From: Marinomonas shanghaiensis
Lineage (GTDB): Bacteria > Pseudomonadota > Gammaproteobacteria > Pseudomonadales > Marinomonadaceae
Reading direction: 5' to 3'
Assembly: GCF_003259175.1 (NCBI RefSeq)
Contig: NZ_QGOK01000007.1
Span: forward strand, 167,454-231,453
DNA: 64,000 nt
Part shown: piece after piece, positions 36,251-46,116 of the stretch
Position numbering within the stretch: the stretch's first letter is position 1
Layout: every line of letters starts with the position of its first letter
Translations under genes and position numbers: made by a program
Notes under the pieces: generated by a model
What the model was told of the DNA's origin: nothing
What the model saw: only the letters and a program-made list of their open reading frames with translations
Databases searched by the model: none

Positions 36251-37477
36251 ATGGAAGTTGTTAATCAAATTGTTGCTTTTTTTACGCCGTATCTTGGTGA
36301 ATATGCGCGTTATGTTCCCATTGTTATTGGTACACTTTTAGCCATCGTGGCGTTTGTGATTCGTCGTCGCTTTGTTAAAAAAATGAATGCCAGTATCGCG
36401 GCAGCGAAGCAAAAAGACGCACAAGCGGCGGCATCCCACGCAACGGATTTAGGGGACGCTGCTTCTTTGGTGGATGTGGATGACAGTCAAGCAAGTCTCG
36501 CCGAGCGTGAAGTAGATGTATCTGTTGCGCAGCCCTCAACCCCACCTTCGCCAGCTCTGTCTTGGTCGCAGCGTATTAAATCGGGTCTGTCTCGTACTCG
36601 CAGCGGTTTAGGGAGCGGTTTGTCTTCTGTAATTGGGGGGCATAAAAAAGTTGACGATGATTTGCTGGAAGCTCTGGAAACACAGTTGCTGATGGCGGAT
36701 GTTGGAATTGACGCGACGCAAACCTTGATCAGTGGTCTGACGGACAAATTAAATCGCAAAGAGCTAAAAGATTCTTCCACCTTACTAACGCATTTAAAAG
36801 CTGACATGGAAGGTATTCTTAGTCAATCTCAGCAAGGACTTGATCCTGTGAGTCAAGACGGTCCGTTTGTCATCTTGATGGTGGGAGTAAACGGAGTCGG
36901 TAAAACGACAACGATTGGTAAATTGGCGAAAAAATATCAGGCAGAAGGTAAAAGTGTTATGTTGGCAGCGGGCGATACCTTTCGTGCCGCAGCCGTTGAA
37001 CAGCTGCAAGTTTGGGGGGAGCGCAATAATGTTCCTGTTGTCGCGCAGCATACTGGAGCGGATTCTGCTTCGGTCATTTATGATGCCATTGAGTCTGCAA
37101 AGGCTAAGGGTATCGATATCGTGATAGCGGATACAGCGGGTCGCTTACAAAATAAAGCTAACTTGATGAATGAACTGTCAAAAGTCGTTCGCGTCATGAA
37201 AAAGCTAGATGAAAAAGCGCCACACGAAGTGATGTTGGTTTTGGATGCCGGAACGGGTCAAAATGCCATTAGTCAGGCTAAGCTGTTTTCCGAAGCGGTT
37301 GGTGTGAGCGGCATTACGCTGACGAAATTGGATGGCACCGCAAAAGGCGGTATTATTTTTGCTATCGCTAAACAATTCGGATTACCTATACGTTATATTG
37401 GTGTTGGTGAACAAGCTGAGGATTTGCGTCCTTTTGTGGCACAAGAGTTTGTTGACGCCTTGTTTGATAGTGAGTAG
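36251..37477 (+). CDS. ftsY: Signal recognition particle receptor FtsY
   Basis: GTPase of 408 residues that receives ribosome-SRP complexes at the inner membrane. The NG domain is complete: GVNGVGKTTTIGKLA (near 212), DTFRAAAVEQL, DTAGRLQNK, TKLDGTAKGG and the C-terminal GVGEQAEDLRPF. The N-terminus is unusual in having a hydrophobic stretch (about 22-38, VPIVIGTLLAIVAFVI) followed by arginines, which predicts a TM anchor instead of only the acidic A-domain of E. coli. It starts the ftsY-ftsE-ftsX-rpoH cluster. Confidence 0.95.
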   Translation: MEVVNQIVAFFTPYLGEYARYVPIVIGTLLAIVAFVIRRRFVKKMNASIAAAKQKDAQAAASHATDLGDAASLVDVDDSQASLAEREVDVSVAQPSTPPSPALSWSQRIKSGLSRTRSGLGSGLSSVIGGHKKVDDDLLEALETQLLMADVGIDATQTLISGLTDKLNRKELKDSSTLLTHLKADMEGILSQSQQGLDPVSQDGPFVILMVGVNGVGKTTTIGKLAKKYQAEGKSVMLAAGDTFRAAAVEQLQVWGERNNVPVVAQHTGADSASVIYDAIESAKAKGIDIVIADTAGRLQNKANLMNELSKVVRVMKKLDEKAPHEVMLVLDAGTGQNAISQAKLFSEAVGVSGITLTKLDGTAKGGIIFAIAKQFGLPIRYIGVGEQAEDLRPFVAQEFVDALFDSE

Positions 37478-37529
37478 GTGAGTGAGTTCTTTAGTACTGT
37501 TTTTTCTAATTTAAGGATGCTGGATTAGC

Positions 37530-38201
37530 GTGGAAATCGAATTTCAACGAGTGGGTAAAAAGTACGAGAGTGGACAAGAGGCGCTGTCGCAGGTGAGTTT
37601 TCATTTGCAGCAGGGTGAAATGGCCTTTCTTACTGGGCATTCGGGTGCCGGTAAAAGTACTTTAATGAAGCTCATGATGATGATTGAGCGTCAGACTTCA
37701 GGTCAAATCTTGGTCGATGGTGTGGATTTACGAACTTTGAGTCGTAGAGCGATTCCTCATCATCGTCGTCGAGTGGGCGTGGTCTTTCAAAACCATCAGT
37801 TGTTATTGGACAGAAGTGTTTTTCATAATGTGGCTTTACCACTGCAAGTGAGTGGTGCGGACTCTCAACAGATTGCTAAGCGAGTGCGTGCTGCTTTGGA
37901 TAAAGTGGGTCTCTTGGATAAAGAAAAATACAACCCAATGGCCTTATCAGGGGGCGAGCAACAGCGCATTGGTATTGCCCGAGCCGTGGTGAATAAGCCG
38001 CAGCTCTTGTTAGCGGATGAGCCTACGGGGAATTTGGATCCTAAATTATCTGCTGAAATTATGAACTTGTTTCAGGAGTTTAATCGGGTCGGTGTGACGG
38101 TTCTTGTTGCCAGTCATGATTTGGCTTTGGTTGCTCGTATGCGTCATCGTGTTTTGACGTTGAGCCAAGGTCGAATGGTGAACGACGGAGGGTTTGGCTA
38201 A
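37530..38201 (+). CDS. ftsE: Cell division ATP-binding protein FtsE
   Basis: ABC ATPase of 223 residues working with FtsX at the septum to control peptidoglycan hydrolase activity. Walker A is GHSGAGKST, signature LSGGEQQRIGIARA, Walker B LLLADEPTGNLD, H-loop ASHDLAL. The start is GTG at 37530, with AAGGA 12 bases ahead; this start matches the usual FtsE N-terminus (ExEFQRVGKKY). Its stop is followed directly by the ftsX start. Confidence 0.94.
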   Translation: MEIEFQRVGKKYESGQEALSQVSFHLQQGEMAFLTGHSGAGKSTLMKLMMMIERQTSGQILVDGVDLRTLSRRAIPHHRRRVGVVFQNHQLLLDRSVFHNVALPLQVSGADSQQIAKRVRAALDKVGLLDKEKYNPMALSGGEQQRIGIARAVVNKPQLLLADEPTGNLDPKLSAEIMNLFQEFNRVGVTVLVASHDLALVARMRHRVLTLSQGRMVNDGGFG

Positions 38202-39209
38202 ATGGTGCAAAAACCCAATCAACGAGGCGCGACCAGAGAGTCGATTAAAGCGACTAAGCATAGCTGGTCAACGCGGACGTCTTTCAGCCCTATTAAGTAC
38301 TTTCGTCAACACCAAGAAACACTAACAGAAAGTTTTATGCGCTTGGTCAGTTATCCATTGGCCAGCATTATGACGGTGATGGTGATTGCGATCGCATTGT
38401 CTTTGCCTGGCGGTTTGTATGTGTTGTTGAAAAATGTGCAATCTGTCACTGATCAATGGGAACAGCAGTCAGTCATTACTTTGTATCTTTTTTCTAATTT
38501 AGAAGACACACAAGCGCTTGCGTTATCACATCGTCTTTCGGCTTTGGATAATGTGGCATCCGTTGAATATATTTCGAAAGAAGAAGGCTTGCGCTATTTT
38601 GAGCAATCAAGTGGTTATGAGCAAATTATGTCATCGCTACCTGAAAATCCTTTGCCGATTGTATTGCGCGTGATCCCTACTCTCACTGTGGATGTGAATA
38701 CTCTGGCAAGCTTACAAGCGTTACGAGACCAGCTTGCGGCACAAAAAGAAGTGGAATACGCAGAATTGGATGCACAATGGTTACAGCGTCTTGCCAATAT
38801 ACTGAGTTTTGGGCAGCGATTTGTCTACGCGTTATCGGTGTTATTGATTGTTGCTGTGTTTTTAATCGTGGGTAACACCATTCGCATGGCAGTAGAAAGT
38901 CGTCGTGATGAGGTGTTAGTCATGAAGTTGGTGGGAGCGACGGATGCGTATATACGTCGACCCTTTTTATACATGGGGCTTTGGTTTGGTCTCTTGGGTG
39001 GTTTGTTTGCTAGCCTATGTATTCTCTTGCTTAGCTGGTGGGTGAGTACGCCAGCAGAGCGGTTGATTGAGCTCTATCAGAGTGGCTTTCAATTACAGAC
39101 TTTTAATGCAGATGAAATTATTTTATGTTTAACTATAAGCGCTTTGGTGGGTGTGGTTGGCGCGTGGATTGCGGTGAACCGACACATCACAAACATTGAG
39201 CTGCAGTGA
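38202..39209 (+). CDS. ftsX: Cell division protein FtsX
   Basis: Inner-membrane partner of FtsE, 335 residues: long cytoplasmic N-terminus of about 55 residues, TM1 near 50-75, periplasmic domain of about 140 residues containing the conserved EYISKEEGLRYF stretch, and three further TM helices ending with the FtsX domain. ATG abuts the ftsE stop (TAAATG), so translation is coupled. Confidence 0.94.
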   Translation: MVQKPNQRGATRESIKATKHSWSTRTSFSPIKYFRQHQETLTESFMRLVSYPLASIMTVMVIAIALSLPGGLYVLLKNVQSVTDQWEQQSVITLYLFSNLEDTQALALSHRLSALDNVASVEYISKEEGLRYFEQSSGYEQIMSSLPENPLPIVLRVIPTLTVDVNTLASLQALRDQLAAQKEVEYAELDAQWLQRLANILSFGQRFVYALSVLLIVAVFLIVGNTIRMAVESRRDEVLVMKLVGATDAYIRRPFLYMGLWFGLLGGLFASLCILLLSWWVSTPAERLIELYQSGFQLQTFNADEIILCLTISALVGVVGAWIAVNRHITNIELQ

Positions 39210-39339
39210 CAATGAAAGGCGAAAATCAGTACGAAGATAATAGCCATGGTTTATTCACATTTATGTCACACACAAGCAGAATTTACTTGGTAGTATTTTG
39301 TCATACACGGCATGAACAACTAGAAAGGTGGAAATAGAG

Positions 39340-40206
39340 ATGGGTAAAGCTCTTCAGCCTACAGACATGATGATTCCAGGTCAGAACCTAGAGTCTTATA
39401 TACAAGCCATTAGCAGAATTCCAATTTTAACGGCCGACGAAGAAAAAGCGTTGGCGGATCGTCTTTATTATCAGGAAGATCTTGAGGCTGCACGTACTTT
39501 GGTTATGTCGCACCTACGATTTGTTGTGCACATCGCGAAAAGTTACTCTGGATACGGTTTAGCCCAAGGCGATCTCATCCAGGAAGGCAATGTTGGCTTG
39601 ATGAAAGCGGTTAAACGCTTTAATCCTGAAGTCGGTGTGCGTCTTGTGTCGTTTGCAGTGCATTGGATCAAGGCCGAAATTCATGAATTTATTCTTAAGA
39701 ATTGGCGCATTGTGAAAGTGGCGACGACGAAAGCACAACGTAAGATGTTCTTTAATCTTCGCAGTGCAAAGAAATCTTTGTCTTGGTTCAGCAATTCAGA
39801 AGTCGAATCGGTGGCCAGTGACTTAGGTGTAACACCAGAAGTAGTTCGCCAGATGGAAGGACGTTTAAGCTCTTCCGATATGGCATTCGATGCATCCGCT
39901 GATGACGATGATGACAGTGCATTTCAAGCGCCCTCTCAGTATCTAGAGGATCACCGTTCAGATCCAGCCATGTTGCTCGAAAATGGTAACTGGGAAGAAG
40001 ACTCTAACCAGCGTCTTGAAGTGGCGATGGCAGATCTTGATGAACGTAGTCGAAACATTCTAGTGCAGCGTTGGCTGTCAGATGCTAAGTCGACTTTGCA
40101 TGATTTAGCCGATGAATACGGTGTGTCTGCTGAACGCATTCGTCAGCTTGAAAAAAATGCGATGAAGAAAATTCGTCTTGCGATGGGAGATGGTCAGTTC
40201 GACTGA
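39340..40206 (+). CDS. rpoH: Heat-shock sigma factor RpoH (sigma-32)
   Basis: Alternative sigma factor of 288 residues that directs heat-shock transcription. The RpoH box is [10 protein letters not shown] (near 130-140), with region 2 [18 protein letters not shown] and region 4 [21 protein letters not shown]. The ATG at 39340 gives the usual MGKALQP-like start; a GTG 12 bases earlier sits inside the AAGGTGG ribosome site and is less likely. It follows ftsX with its own gap of 130 bases, as in other gammaproteobacteria. Confidence 0.95.
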   Translation: MGKALQPTDMMIPGQNLESYIQAISRIPILTADEEKALADRLYYQEDLEAARTLVMSHLRFVVHIAKSYSGYGLAQGDLIQEGNVGLMKAVKRFNPEVGVRLVSFAVHWIKAEIHEFILKNWRIVKVATTKAQRKMFFNLRSAKKSLSWFSNSEVESVASDLGVTPEVVRQMEGRLSSSDMAFDASADDDDDSAFQAPSQYLEDHRSDPAMLLENGNWEEDSNQRLEVAMADLDERSRNILVQRWLSDAKSTLHDLADEYGVSAERIRQLEKNAMKKIRLAMGDGQFD

Positions 40207-40236
40207 CGTGCTCGTATGTTCATCAGTAAGACAACG

Positions 40237-40262
40237 AAAGCCCTCATTTGAGGGCTTTTTTG
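40237..40262. terminator. Bidirectional terminator rpoH / tonB
   Basis: AAAGCCCTCA (40237-40246) and TGAGGGCTTT (40249-40258) form a perfect stem ending in T-runs on either strand, between the convergent rpoH and tonB genes. Confidence 0.87.
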
Positions 40263-40281
40263 TGTTTGTTATTTTTTAGTC

Positions 40282-41142
40282 TTACTGGCTTTGTAATTGA
40301 TTACCTGGGACAAATCGCCATGTGCGAATGATCTCTAGCTTATCGACTTCTTTTTTGAGTTCGCTGGGAAATATTTGAAAGGGTTCTGCAAGACGAACAA
40401 TGCGCATAGCCGCATCGTCTAATACTCTGATACCAGAAGAATGAAGTACTTCAATATCATCCACGTAACCATTTGGCAGCAAGATAACGGCCAGGCGAAG
40501 CTCACCATACAGATGGTTACGTTTTGCTTCTTCTGGGTAGTGAATATTGCCAATGCGTTCAATTCGACGGCGCCAGTCATCCAGATATTGGGCATCTATC
40601 GCGGCTTTAGCAGAGACTGAAGTGAGGCGACGAATTCTTGGGCGTTTGGCATAGGATTGACGTTGTTGATCCAGTAAAGCCTCTAAGGTTGCTATGTCAT
40701 TAGAGAGGTGACTTGGCAGCTGTGTTTCCCCTCGAAATTGTTCCTCTAAGGTTTTGGGCTCTTTTTCTGATTCGTTTACGACTTCAAATATAGCCTCTTG
40801 ATTGGTTGTCGCCAGCAGGTTGGGTTCATCAACGGGCTCGGCAGAAGCGAGTTGAGGTTGGATGGGAGGCGATATTTCCTGAATCGTATCGGCTAAGAAG
40901 CGCGCTTCTTCTGTTGTTGTGAGTTTTTGTTTACGCAGTTCTGTACCACTGGATTGTTGGTTCGCTTGCGCAATAAAGTCGGCTTCAACAGGTGCGCTTG
41001 TGGTGTGTTGAACCAGTGTTACCTCTAGTGTTTTGGGTTTGGGAGAGGGAAGTTGAAAATCGAAACCAACAACCATCACCATTAGCACATGGAAGCTAAT
41101 GGCGATGAAAAGTGCGACAGAAAATTTATCTATTACTCGCAT
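40282..41142 (-). CDS. TonB-family energy transducer
   Basis: The 286-residue protein has an N-terminal TM helix (about 7-27) followed by a linker of about 150 residues rich in Gln/Glu/Ser/Thr instead of the usual long Pro-Lys repeat, and a C-terminal TonB domain (about 195-280) with YPEEAKRNHLYGELRLAVILLPNG and VLHSSGIRVLDDAAMRIVRLA. It spans the periplasm to energise outer-membrane receptors or has another linker role. No exbB/exbD is nearby. It follows gshB by only 7 bases, the arrangement also seen in pseudomonads, where the protein belongs to the TonB3-type group. Confidence 0.88.
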   Translation of the reverse strand: MRVIDKFSVALFIAISFHVLMVMVVGFDFQLPSPKPKTLEVTLVQHTTSAPVEADFIAQANQQSSGTELRKQKLTTTEEARFLADTIQEISPPIQPQLASAEPVDEPNLLATTNQEAIFEVVNESEKEPKTLEEQFRGETQLPSHLSNDIATLEALLDQQRQSYAKRPRIRRLTSVSAKAAIDAQYLDDWRRRIERIGNIHYPEEAKRNHLYGELRLAVILLPNGYVDDIEVLHSSGIRVLDDAAMRIVRLAEPFQIFPSELKKEVDKLEIIRTWRFVPGNQLQSQ

Positions 41143-41149
41143 GTTGCTC

Positions 41150-42097
41150 TTACTGAAGACGTGCTTCGATGGCTTCTATTAACATCATGGCGATATTTAG
41201 ATCAAATTGAGCATCTAATTCACGAACGCATGTTGGGCTGGTGACATTGATTTCGGTGAGATAATCACCAATGACATCTAAGCCAACAAACATTAAGTTT
41301 TTTTCTTTTAGTGATGGGATGACCTGGTCGCAAATCCAACGATCACGTTCTGTTAAAGGGCGACCTTCGCCACGACCACCTGCGGCTAAATTGCCACGAG
41401 TTTCGCCTGATGCCGGAATGCGTGCTAGCGCAAACGGCACAGGTTCACCATTGACGACCAAAATGCGCTTATCGCCGTCTTTGATCTCAGGGATGAATTT
41501 TTGTGCCATGATTTGCTCTACGCCCATATTAGTGAGCGTTTCAATAATGACACTAATATTCGAGTCATCAGGCTTGATGCGGAATATAGAGCTACCACCC
41601 ATGCCATCCAGTGGTTTGAAAATGACATCGCCATGCTCTTTATGGAACCCTTTGAGTAAGTCTGCTCGTCTGGTGACCAAGACCGGTGGACAGCAATGCG
41701 GGAACTGCGTAGCGAACAGTTTTTCGTTACAGTCGCGCAAGCTTTTGGGGTCGTTAACGACAAGTGCACCGTCTCTTTCTGCTTGCTCTAGAATCATAGT
41801 GCTGTAGACAAATTCACTGTCAAATGGCGGATCTTTACGCATTAAAATAACGTCCAGATCGCCCATGGCCATTTTGGTTTCTTCGCCAAGGTCGTAAAAG
41901 TGCGCAGGGTCCTTATAAACCTGTAATGGGCGGGTCATGGCATAGGCTTTACCATTGTCTAAAAATAAGTCTTTTTGTTCCATGTAAATAAGCTGCCAAC
42001 CTTTCTCTGCAGCGGCCCATAACATGGCGAGTGACGTGTCTTTTTTGTAGTTTATGGATGAAATAGGATCCATAACAATTCCGAGTTTGATAGTCAT
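41150..42097 (-). CDS. gshB: Glutathione synthetase
   Basis: ATP-grasp ligase of 315 residues that joins gamma-glutamylcysteine and glycine. Recognisable are KLGIVMDPISSINYKKDTS, MRKDPPFDSEFVYST, KPLDGMGGSSIFR (ATP-grasp loop), and the C-terminal EINVTSPTCVREL. Length and all motifs match E. coli GshB (316 residues). The gene runs into the tonB-like gene and may share its promoter. Confidence 0.96.
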   Translation of the reverse strand: MTIKLGIVMDPISSINYKKDTSLAMLWAAAEKGWQLIYMEQKDLFLDNGKAYAMTRPLQVYKDPAHFYDLGEETKMAMGDLDVILMRKDPPFDSEFVYSTMILEQAERDGALVVNDPKSLRDCNEKLFATQFPHCCPPVLVTRRADLLKGFHKEHGDVIFKPLDGMGGSSIFRIKPDDSNISVIIETLTNMGVEQIMAQKFIPEIKDGDKRILVVNGEPVPFALARIPASGETRGNLAAGGRGEGRPLTERDRWICDQVIPSLKEKNLMFVGLDVIGDYLTEINVTSPTCVRELDAQFDLNIAMMLIEAIEARLQ

Positions 42098-42267
42098 AGG
42101 GTAAGTTCCTAAAGCGAAAGCGGTATATCAATGCTTTTATAAATCGATTAATAAGGATGATGCTATAGAAATATGGGGGCGCTGAGAAGAAAAAACAGCC
42201 ACGATTTGTAGATAGTTATGTTTATGAATAAAAATCCTGCGCGTCGTGAAGGTGAGTCCAATGTGTA

Positions 42268-42328
42268 GGTACTTATTACTGAGTACCGAACCATTGGTTA
42301 GTATGTTGAATACATTGACCCAATGGTT
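42268..42328. repeat. Pair of inverted repeats downstream of TolC-family gene
   Basis: GGTACT-TATTACTG-AGTACC (42268-42287) and AACCATTGG...CCAATGGTT (42289-42297 with 42320-42328) lie in the 252-base gap between gshB and the TolC-family gene. They follow the latter's stop on the minus strand but lack a T-run, so at best they are a Rho-dependent or RNA-protecting end. Nothing else is visible in the gap. Confidence 0.4.
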
Positions 42329-42349
42329 CTGTTCTTATTGCGGTTTTTG

Positions 42350-43852
42350 CTACCAGCTTCCGGTGTTTTCATCAGCTTCTAAGAAAAGCTCGTTTTCTGG
42401 GACGCCTTTGGTTCCCTCTGTAGGAGCCTTTGATTTTGGGACCGGTGGTGTCTTTTGCAGTGTTTTTTCGGCGGCTTTTAATTCGTCAATCGCGGTTGGG
42501 CCGGCCTTAGGAATGGCTTTCTTTTTATCAAATTCATCATTGAAACCAAGTAGTTGAGGGCGATAAATACGGAAGGCGCGCATTAACTCACCTTTGGCAT
42601 TAAACAAACGAAACTCTGAAAAAAGCTCGTCGTAATCTGCGTTAACGTAGTCTTGGCGTGCCTGAAATAATTCGTTTTCACTGTCAAGCACGTCTAGTAA
42701 TGTACGACGGCCAAGGCGAAATTGCTTCTCGTAAGCGACTTGGGATTCCTTGGTGGCAATAACGTATTGTCGAATGTGTTCTTTTTGTCCTATTGTTGCT
42801 TCAAATGCCGCCCACGCTAAGCGCACGGTAAGTTCCGTGTCCCTAATGGTTTTTCGGCGAATTTCAGACGCTTGAATATTCTGTTGAACGGCGACTTCTT
42901 TTTGACGTTTTTGAGTGCCACCACTGTATAAATTATAGTTCAGTCGAATCATGGCCAACATATCTTCACTTGGTCCTTCATCTCCGTCTATGTTGTTATT
43001 CCATGTTCGCTCTAAAACAAAATTAATGTTGGGATACAGGCTTGCATCAGCAATTTTCTCGAGGCTTTCCGTGGCCGCTACATCCCAACGTGCGCCTTCA
43101 ATCGCTGGGTTCTTTTGCAACGCTTGGCTGATGGCGGAATCTAAACTTTGAGGGAGAAGGTCTTGATCCGGAACGGGATAAATTAGGTCTTCTGGTGGTA
43201 ACTCTCCAACAATGTTGAGATAGTTACTTTCGGCGTCTCGAAGGTTGTTGACGGCGGCTAGATGGTTGGCATTGGCTTTCGCAAGTCTGGCTGTGATTTG
43301 GCTGAGGTCAGATTGACGACTAACGCCAGAGTCGCTTTTTAATTTAATTTGCCCGTAAATACGCTCATGCGTTTTGAGGTTAAGCTCGGCAAGCGTAACG
43401 AGTTCTCGATAGCGTAAGACATTCGCAAACACCTGGGCGACTTCCAGTGCCGTATTCTCAACGGAAATTAGCGCATTCCAGCGATTGGCTTCCGCTTCGC
43501 TGTTTAACCGATCAATCTCGTTTTTTGTGGAAAACCCATTAAACAAGGGTTGGTTTAATGAAAGGGTGAGTTCGCGTCGTGTCAAGTCAACATCGTCTGA
43601 GTTTGTATTGTCTGCGTAGGTCGTTTCACGGCCAACGCCTGCTGAGAGATCAGCGCTTGGATAGTAGCCTGAGCGTCGTGCTATCTCGGCATTTTCTTTG
43701 GATTCTCGATATTCGGCAATGGCTTGTCTAACCGTTGGGTTATTCTCTATCGCAATATAAGTGGCTTCCTCTAGTGTTAGAGCTTGGGCCGTTGCAGGTA
43801 GCAGAGCTGTCCCTATACATACCGTACAAGTTAAAACGATTCGGTAAAACAT
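42350..43852 (-). CDS. TolC-family outer-membrane efflux/secretion channel
   Basis: The 500-residue protein has a signal peptide ending near AQA-LTLEEA and the TolC two-fold repeat of helical and strand segments (LTLEEATYIAIENNPTVRQAIAEY...; second repeat around ISQALQKNPAIEGARWDVAATES). Type I secretion members share features such as LNQPLFNGFSTKNEIDRLNSEA. The last 55 residues form a polar extension rich in Pro, Lys and Glu that is not part of the barrel. No ABC or MFP partner is nearby, so it may serve several exporters. Confidence 0.88.
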   Translation of the reverse strand: MFYRIVLTCTVCIGTALLPATAQALTLEEATYIAIENNPTVRQAIAEYRESKENAEIARRSGYYPSADLSAGVGRETTYADNTNSDDVDLTRRELTLSLNQPLFNGFSTKNEIDRLNSEAEANRWNALISVENTALEVAQVFANVLRYRELVTLAELNLKTHERIYGQIKLKSDSGVSRQSDLSQITARLAKANANHLAAVNNLRDAESNYLNIVGELPPEDLIYPVPDQDLLPQSLDSAISQALQKNPAIEGARWDVAATESLEKIADASLYPNINFVLERTWNNNIDGDEGPSEDMLAMIRLNYNLYSGGTQKRQKEVAVQQNIQASEIRRKTIRDTELTVRLAWAAFEATIGQKEHIRQYVIATKESQVAYEKQFRLGRRTLLDVLDSENELFQARQDYVNADYDELFSEFRLFNAKGELMRAFRIYRPQLLGFNDEFDKKKAIPKAGPTAIDELKAAEKTLQKTPPVPKSKAPTEGTKGVPENELFLEADENTGSW

Positions 43853-43952
43853 GTGATCATCTGTCCTTTATTGAGTCCTACTAAAATGGTAAAGCCATTT
43901 ATACGTTGAATATGTAGTGATTCTGTTAGTGATTGCTTGCCATAAGAATAGA

Positions 43953-44699
43953 CTAGATATCGCCCCATAAGGTATTAATAACACTGAGGGCAACAACGGG
44001 AGCGGTTTCTGTCCGCAGTACTCTAGGCCCCAGTGTAATGGCATTAAACCCTGCTTTTTCAGACAGTTGGACTTCTTTTTCACTTAGGCCGCCCTCTGGG
44101 CCAATCAACAAAGCTACGCGATTATTAGAGGGTTTTTCGTACTGACTAATCGGTTTGGCGCTGTGATGATGCAACGTAAGCTTTAACATTTCGTTACATT
44201 TCTCTACCCATTCATGTAATTCCATAGGGGCGTAGACGATGGGAACCATGCCTCTACCACATTGTTCTGCGGCGCTAATGGCAACCTGTTGCCAATGCTG
44301 CTGGCGCTTTTCCGCTCGGCTTTCTTGTAGTTTGACTTCACAGCGCTCACTAAAAAGTGGCTGAATGGCAAATACCCCAGCTTCGACGGATTTTTGTATG
44401 GCGTAATCCATACGTTCGCCTCTCGACAGCGTTTGTCCAATCGTCACTTGAATGGGGGATTCATTATCCAGTTCTTCAAAATCGGTGACGCGAATATTAG
44501 CAGAACGTTTTTCGACATCGCACAGTATGGCATTAAATTGACCGCCTTTACCGTTAAACGCTTGGCCATTAAACACACGAAGAGGGTGGTCTGATTTTAA
44601 CCGTAGTACTTTGCATAGATGCTGAAATGCGGAATCAGGTAAAGCAAGGATGGTATTCTCGTTGAGTTCTGAGTCGATAAAAATTCGTGGAATACGCAT
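43953..44699 (-). CDS. rsmE: 16S rRNA (uracil1498-N3)-methyltransferase
   Basis: SPOUT methyltransferase of 248 residues. Seen are the N-terminal RIPRIFIDSEL, HLCKVLRLKSDHPLRVFNG (PUA-like domain), then LLIGPEGGLSEKE and LGPRVLRTETAPVVALS, the knotted SAM site. All are standard for RsmE. It lies immediately downstream of metK's terminator on the same strand. Confidence 0.95.
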   Translation of the reverse strand: MRIPRIFIDSELNENTILALPDSAFQHLCKVLRLKSDHPLRVFNGQAFNGKGGQFNAILCDVEKRSANIRVTDFEELDNESPIQVTIGQTLSRGERMDYAIQKSVEAGVFAIQPLFSERCEVKLQESRAEKRQQHWQQVAISAAEQCGRGMVPIVYAPMELHEWVEKCNEMLKLTLHHHSAKPISQYEKPSNNRVALLIGPEGGLSEKEVQLSEKAGFNAITLGPRVLRTETAPVVALSVINTLWGDI

Positions 44700-44743
44700 G
44701 ATTTTGCCTTATGGTTTTGAATAAATGAAAAGAGAGAAATAAA

Positions 44744-44788
44744 AAAGCCTTCTGCTGCCTAAATAAGATTTAGGCAGCAGAAGGCTTT
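44744..44788 (-). terminator. Strong terminator of metK
   Basis: A perfect 21-bp stem (44744-44764 with 44768-44788, 3-nt loop) lies 20 bases past the metK stop and 45 bases before rsmE, with A and T flanks suitable for termination on the minus strand. It is the longest perfect stem noticed in the window. Confidence 0.9.
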
Positions 44789-44807
44789 ATAACGGAAAAT
44801 CAGAAAA

Positions 44808-45971
44808 TTATAAACCAGCGGCTTTGCGTAATGCGTCTGCTTTGTCGATTTTTTCCCAAGTGAAGTTTTCACCTTCACGGCCAAAGTGACCGTACGCCGC
44901 TGTTGGTAGATAAATTGGGCGTTTTAGGTCGAGCATTTTAATTAAGCCGGCAGGGCGTAATTCAAAGTGTTCACGCACCAACTGTGTAATCACCGCATCG
45001 CTGACTTTGCCTGTGTCAAAAGTATTGATGCTGATAGACGTTGGTTCAGCCACACCGATGGCGTAAGAGATTTGGATTTCGCATTTGTCTGCAAGACCCG
45101 CTGCCACGATATTTTTCGCCACATAACGCCCCGCGTAGGCTGCAGAACGGTCAACCTTGGATGGGTCTTTACCGGAGAAGGCACCACCGCCGTGACGCGC
45201 CATGCCGCCGTATGTATCAACGATGATTTTACGACCCGTTAAACCGCAATCGCCCACTGGTCCACCAATGATGAATTGGCCCGTTGGGTTGATGAAGTAT
45301 TTTGTCTCTTTAGATAACCATTCTGCAGGAAGAACCGGCTTGATGATTTCTTCCATAACCGCTTCACGAAGGTCCGCTTGCTTTACGGCCGCACTGTGCT
45401 GCGTTGAAAGAACCACGGCATCGATCGCGCAGGGCTTGCCGTTTTCGTCGTAACGGAAGGTGACTTGGCTTTTTGCATCTGGGCGTAGAAAGTCAAGTGT
45501 GCCATTTTTGCGCACTTCTGCTTGGCGTTGAACTAAGCGATGTGCGTAAGTGATAGGCGCTGGCATTAATACGTCGGTTTCGTTGGTGGCGAAACCAAAC
45601 ATCAAACCTTGGTCGCCTGCGCCTTGTTCGTGTTCGCCGGCTTCGTCAACACCGACCGCGATGTCGGCAGATTGTTTGCCGATGGCATTCATGACAGCGC
45701 AAGATTCCCAGTCGAAGCCCATGTCTGAGCTGTTGTAGCCGATTTCACGGATAACGCCGCGGGCGATTTCTTCAATATCGACCCAAGCATTAGTACGCAC
45801 TTCACCGGCTACCAATACCATGCCTGTTTTGACTAGAGTTTCACAAGCGACACGCGCTTCTGGGTCTTCAGCCAAGATGGCATCAAGAATAGCATCGGAT
45901 ACTTGGTCGGCGATTTTGTCTGGGTGGCCTTCAGAAACAGATTCTGAAGTAAATAAAGAATATTCTGACAT
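44808..45971 (-). CDS. metK: S-adenosylmethionine synthetase
   Basis: Cytoplasmic enzyme of 387 residues that makes SAM from methionine and ATP. Motifs include [43 protein letters not shown] loop ([24 protein letters not shown]) and [15 protein letters not shown] 45971 is preceded by GAGGC; the frame opens six codons earlier. The message has a 5' leader with a terminator-like hairpin. It connects to metX-metW and mtnN in the same window through the methionine/SAM cycle. Confidence 0.97.
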   Translation of the reverse strand: MSEYSLFTSESVSEGHPDKIADQVSDAILDAILAEDPEARVACETLVKTGMVLVAGEVRTNAWVDIEEIARGVIREIGYNSSDMGFDWESCAVMNAIGKQSADIAVGVDEAGEHEQGAGDQGLMFGFATNETDVLMPAPITYAHRLVQRQAEVRKNGTLDFLRPDAKSQVTFRYDENGKPCAIDAVVLSTQHSAAVKQADLREAVMEEIIKPVLPAEWLSKETKYFINPTGQFIIGGPVGDCGLTGRKIIVDTYGGMARHGGGAFSGKDPSKVDRSAAYAGRYVAKNIVAAGLADKCEIQISYAIGVAEPTSISINTFDTGKVSDAVITQLVREHFELRPAGLIKMLDLKRPIYLPTAAYGHFGREGENFTWEKIDKADALRKAAGL

Positions 45972-45999
45972 GTTTAGTGCCTCTATCAAAAATGATGGA

Positions 46000-46116
46000 T
46001 AAGCGCTAAATAGGTATAAAAAAACCCGCTTAGCAATGTTTATATTTCAAAAAAGCTAAACAGGTGATATTGCTTCTGTTTAGCTGAATTTATATAGCGT
46101 CCGCAAGCCGAAACAA
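46000..46116 (-). promoter_or_regulatory. metK leader: promoter-like hexamers and terminator-like hairpins
   Basis: On the minus strand TTGTTT (46111-46116) and TATAAA (46089-46094) are 16 bases apart. Next comes AGCTAAACAG...CTGTTTAGCT (46076-46085 with 46054-46063; loop 12) followed at once by seven T: a terminator-like hairpin about 85-115 bases upstream of metK. A second hairpin (TAAGCG at 46000-46005 with CGCTTA at 46027-46032) lies closer to the start. The TTAGC of the first stem can alternatively pair with GCTAA further down. The promoter and hairpin overlap slightly, so one of the two readings may be wrong. Confidence 0.45.
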
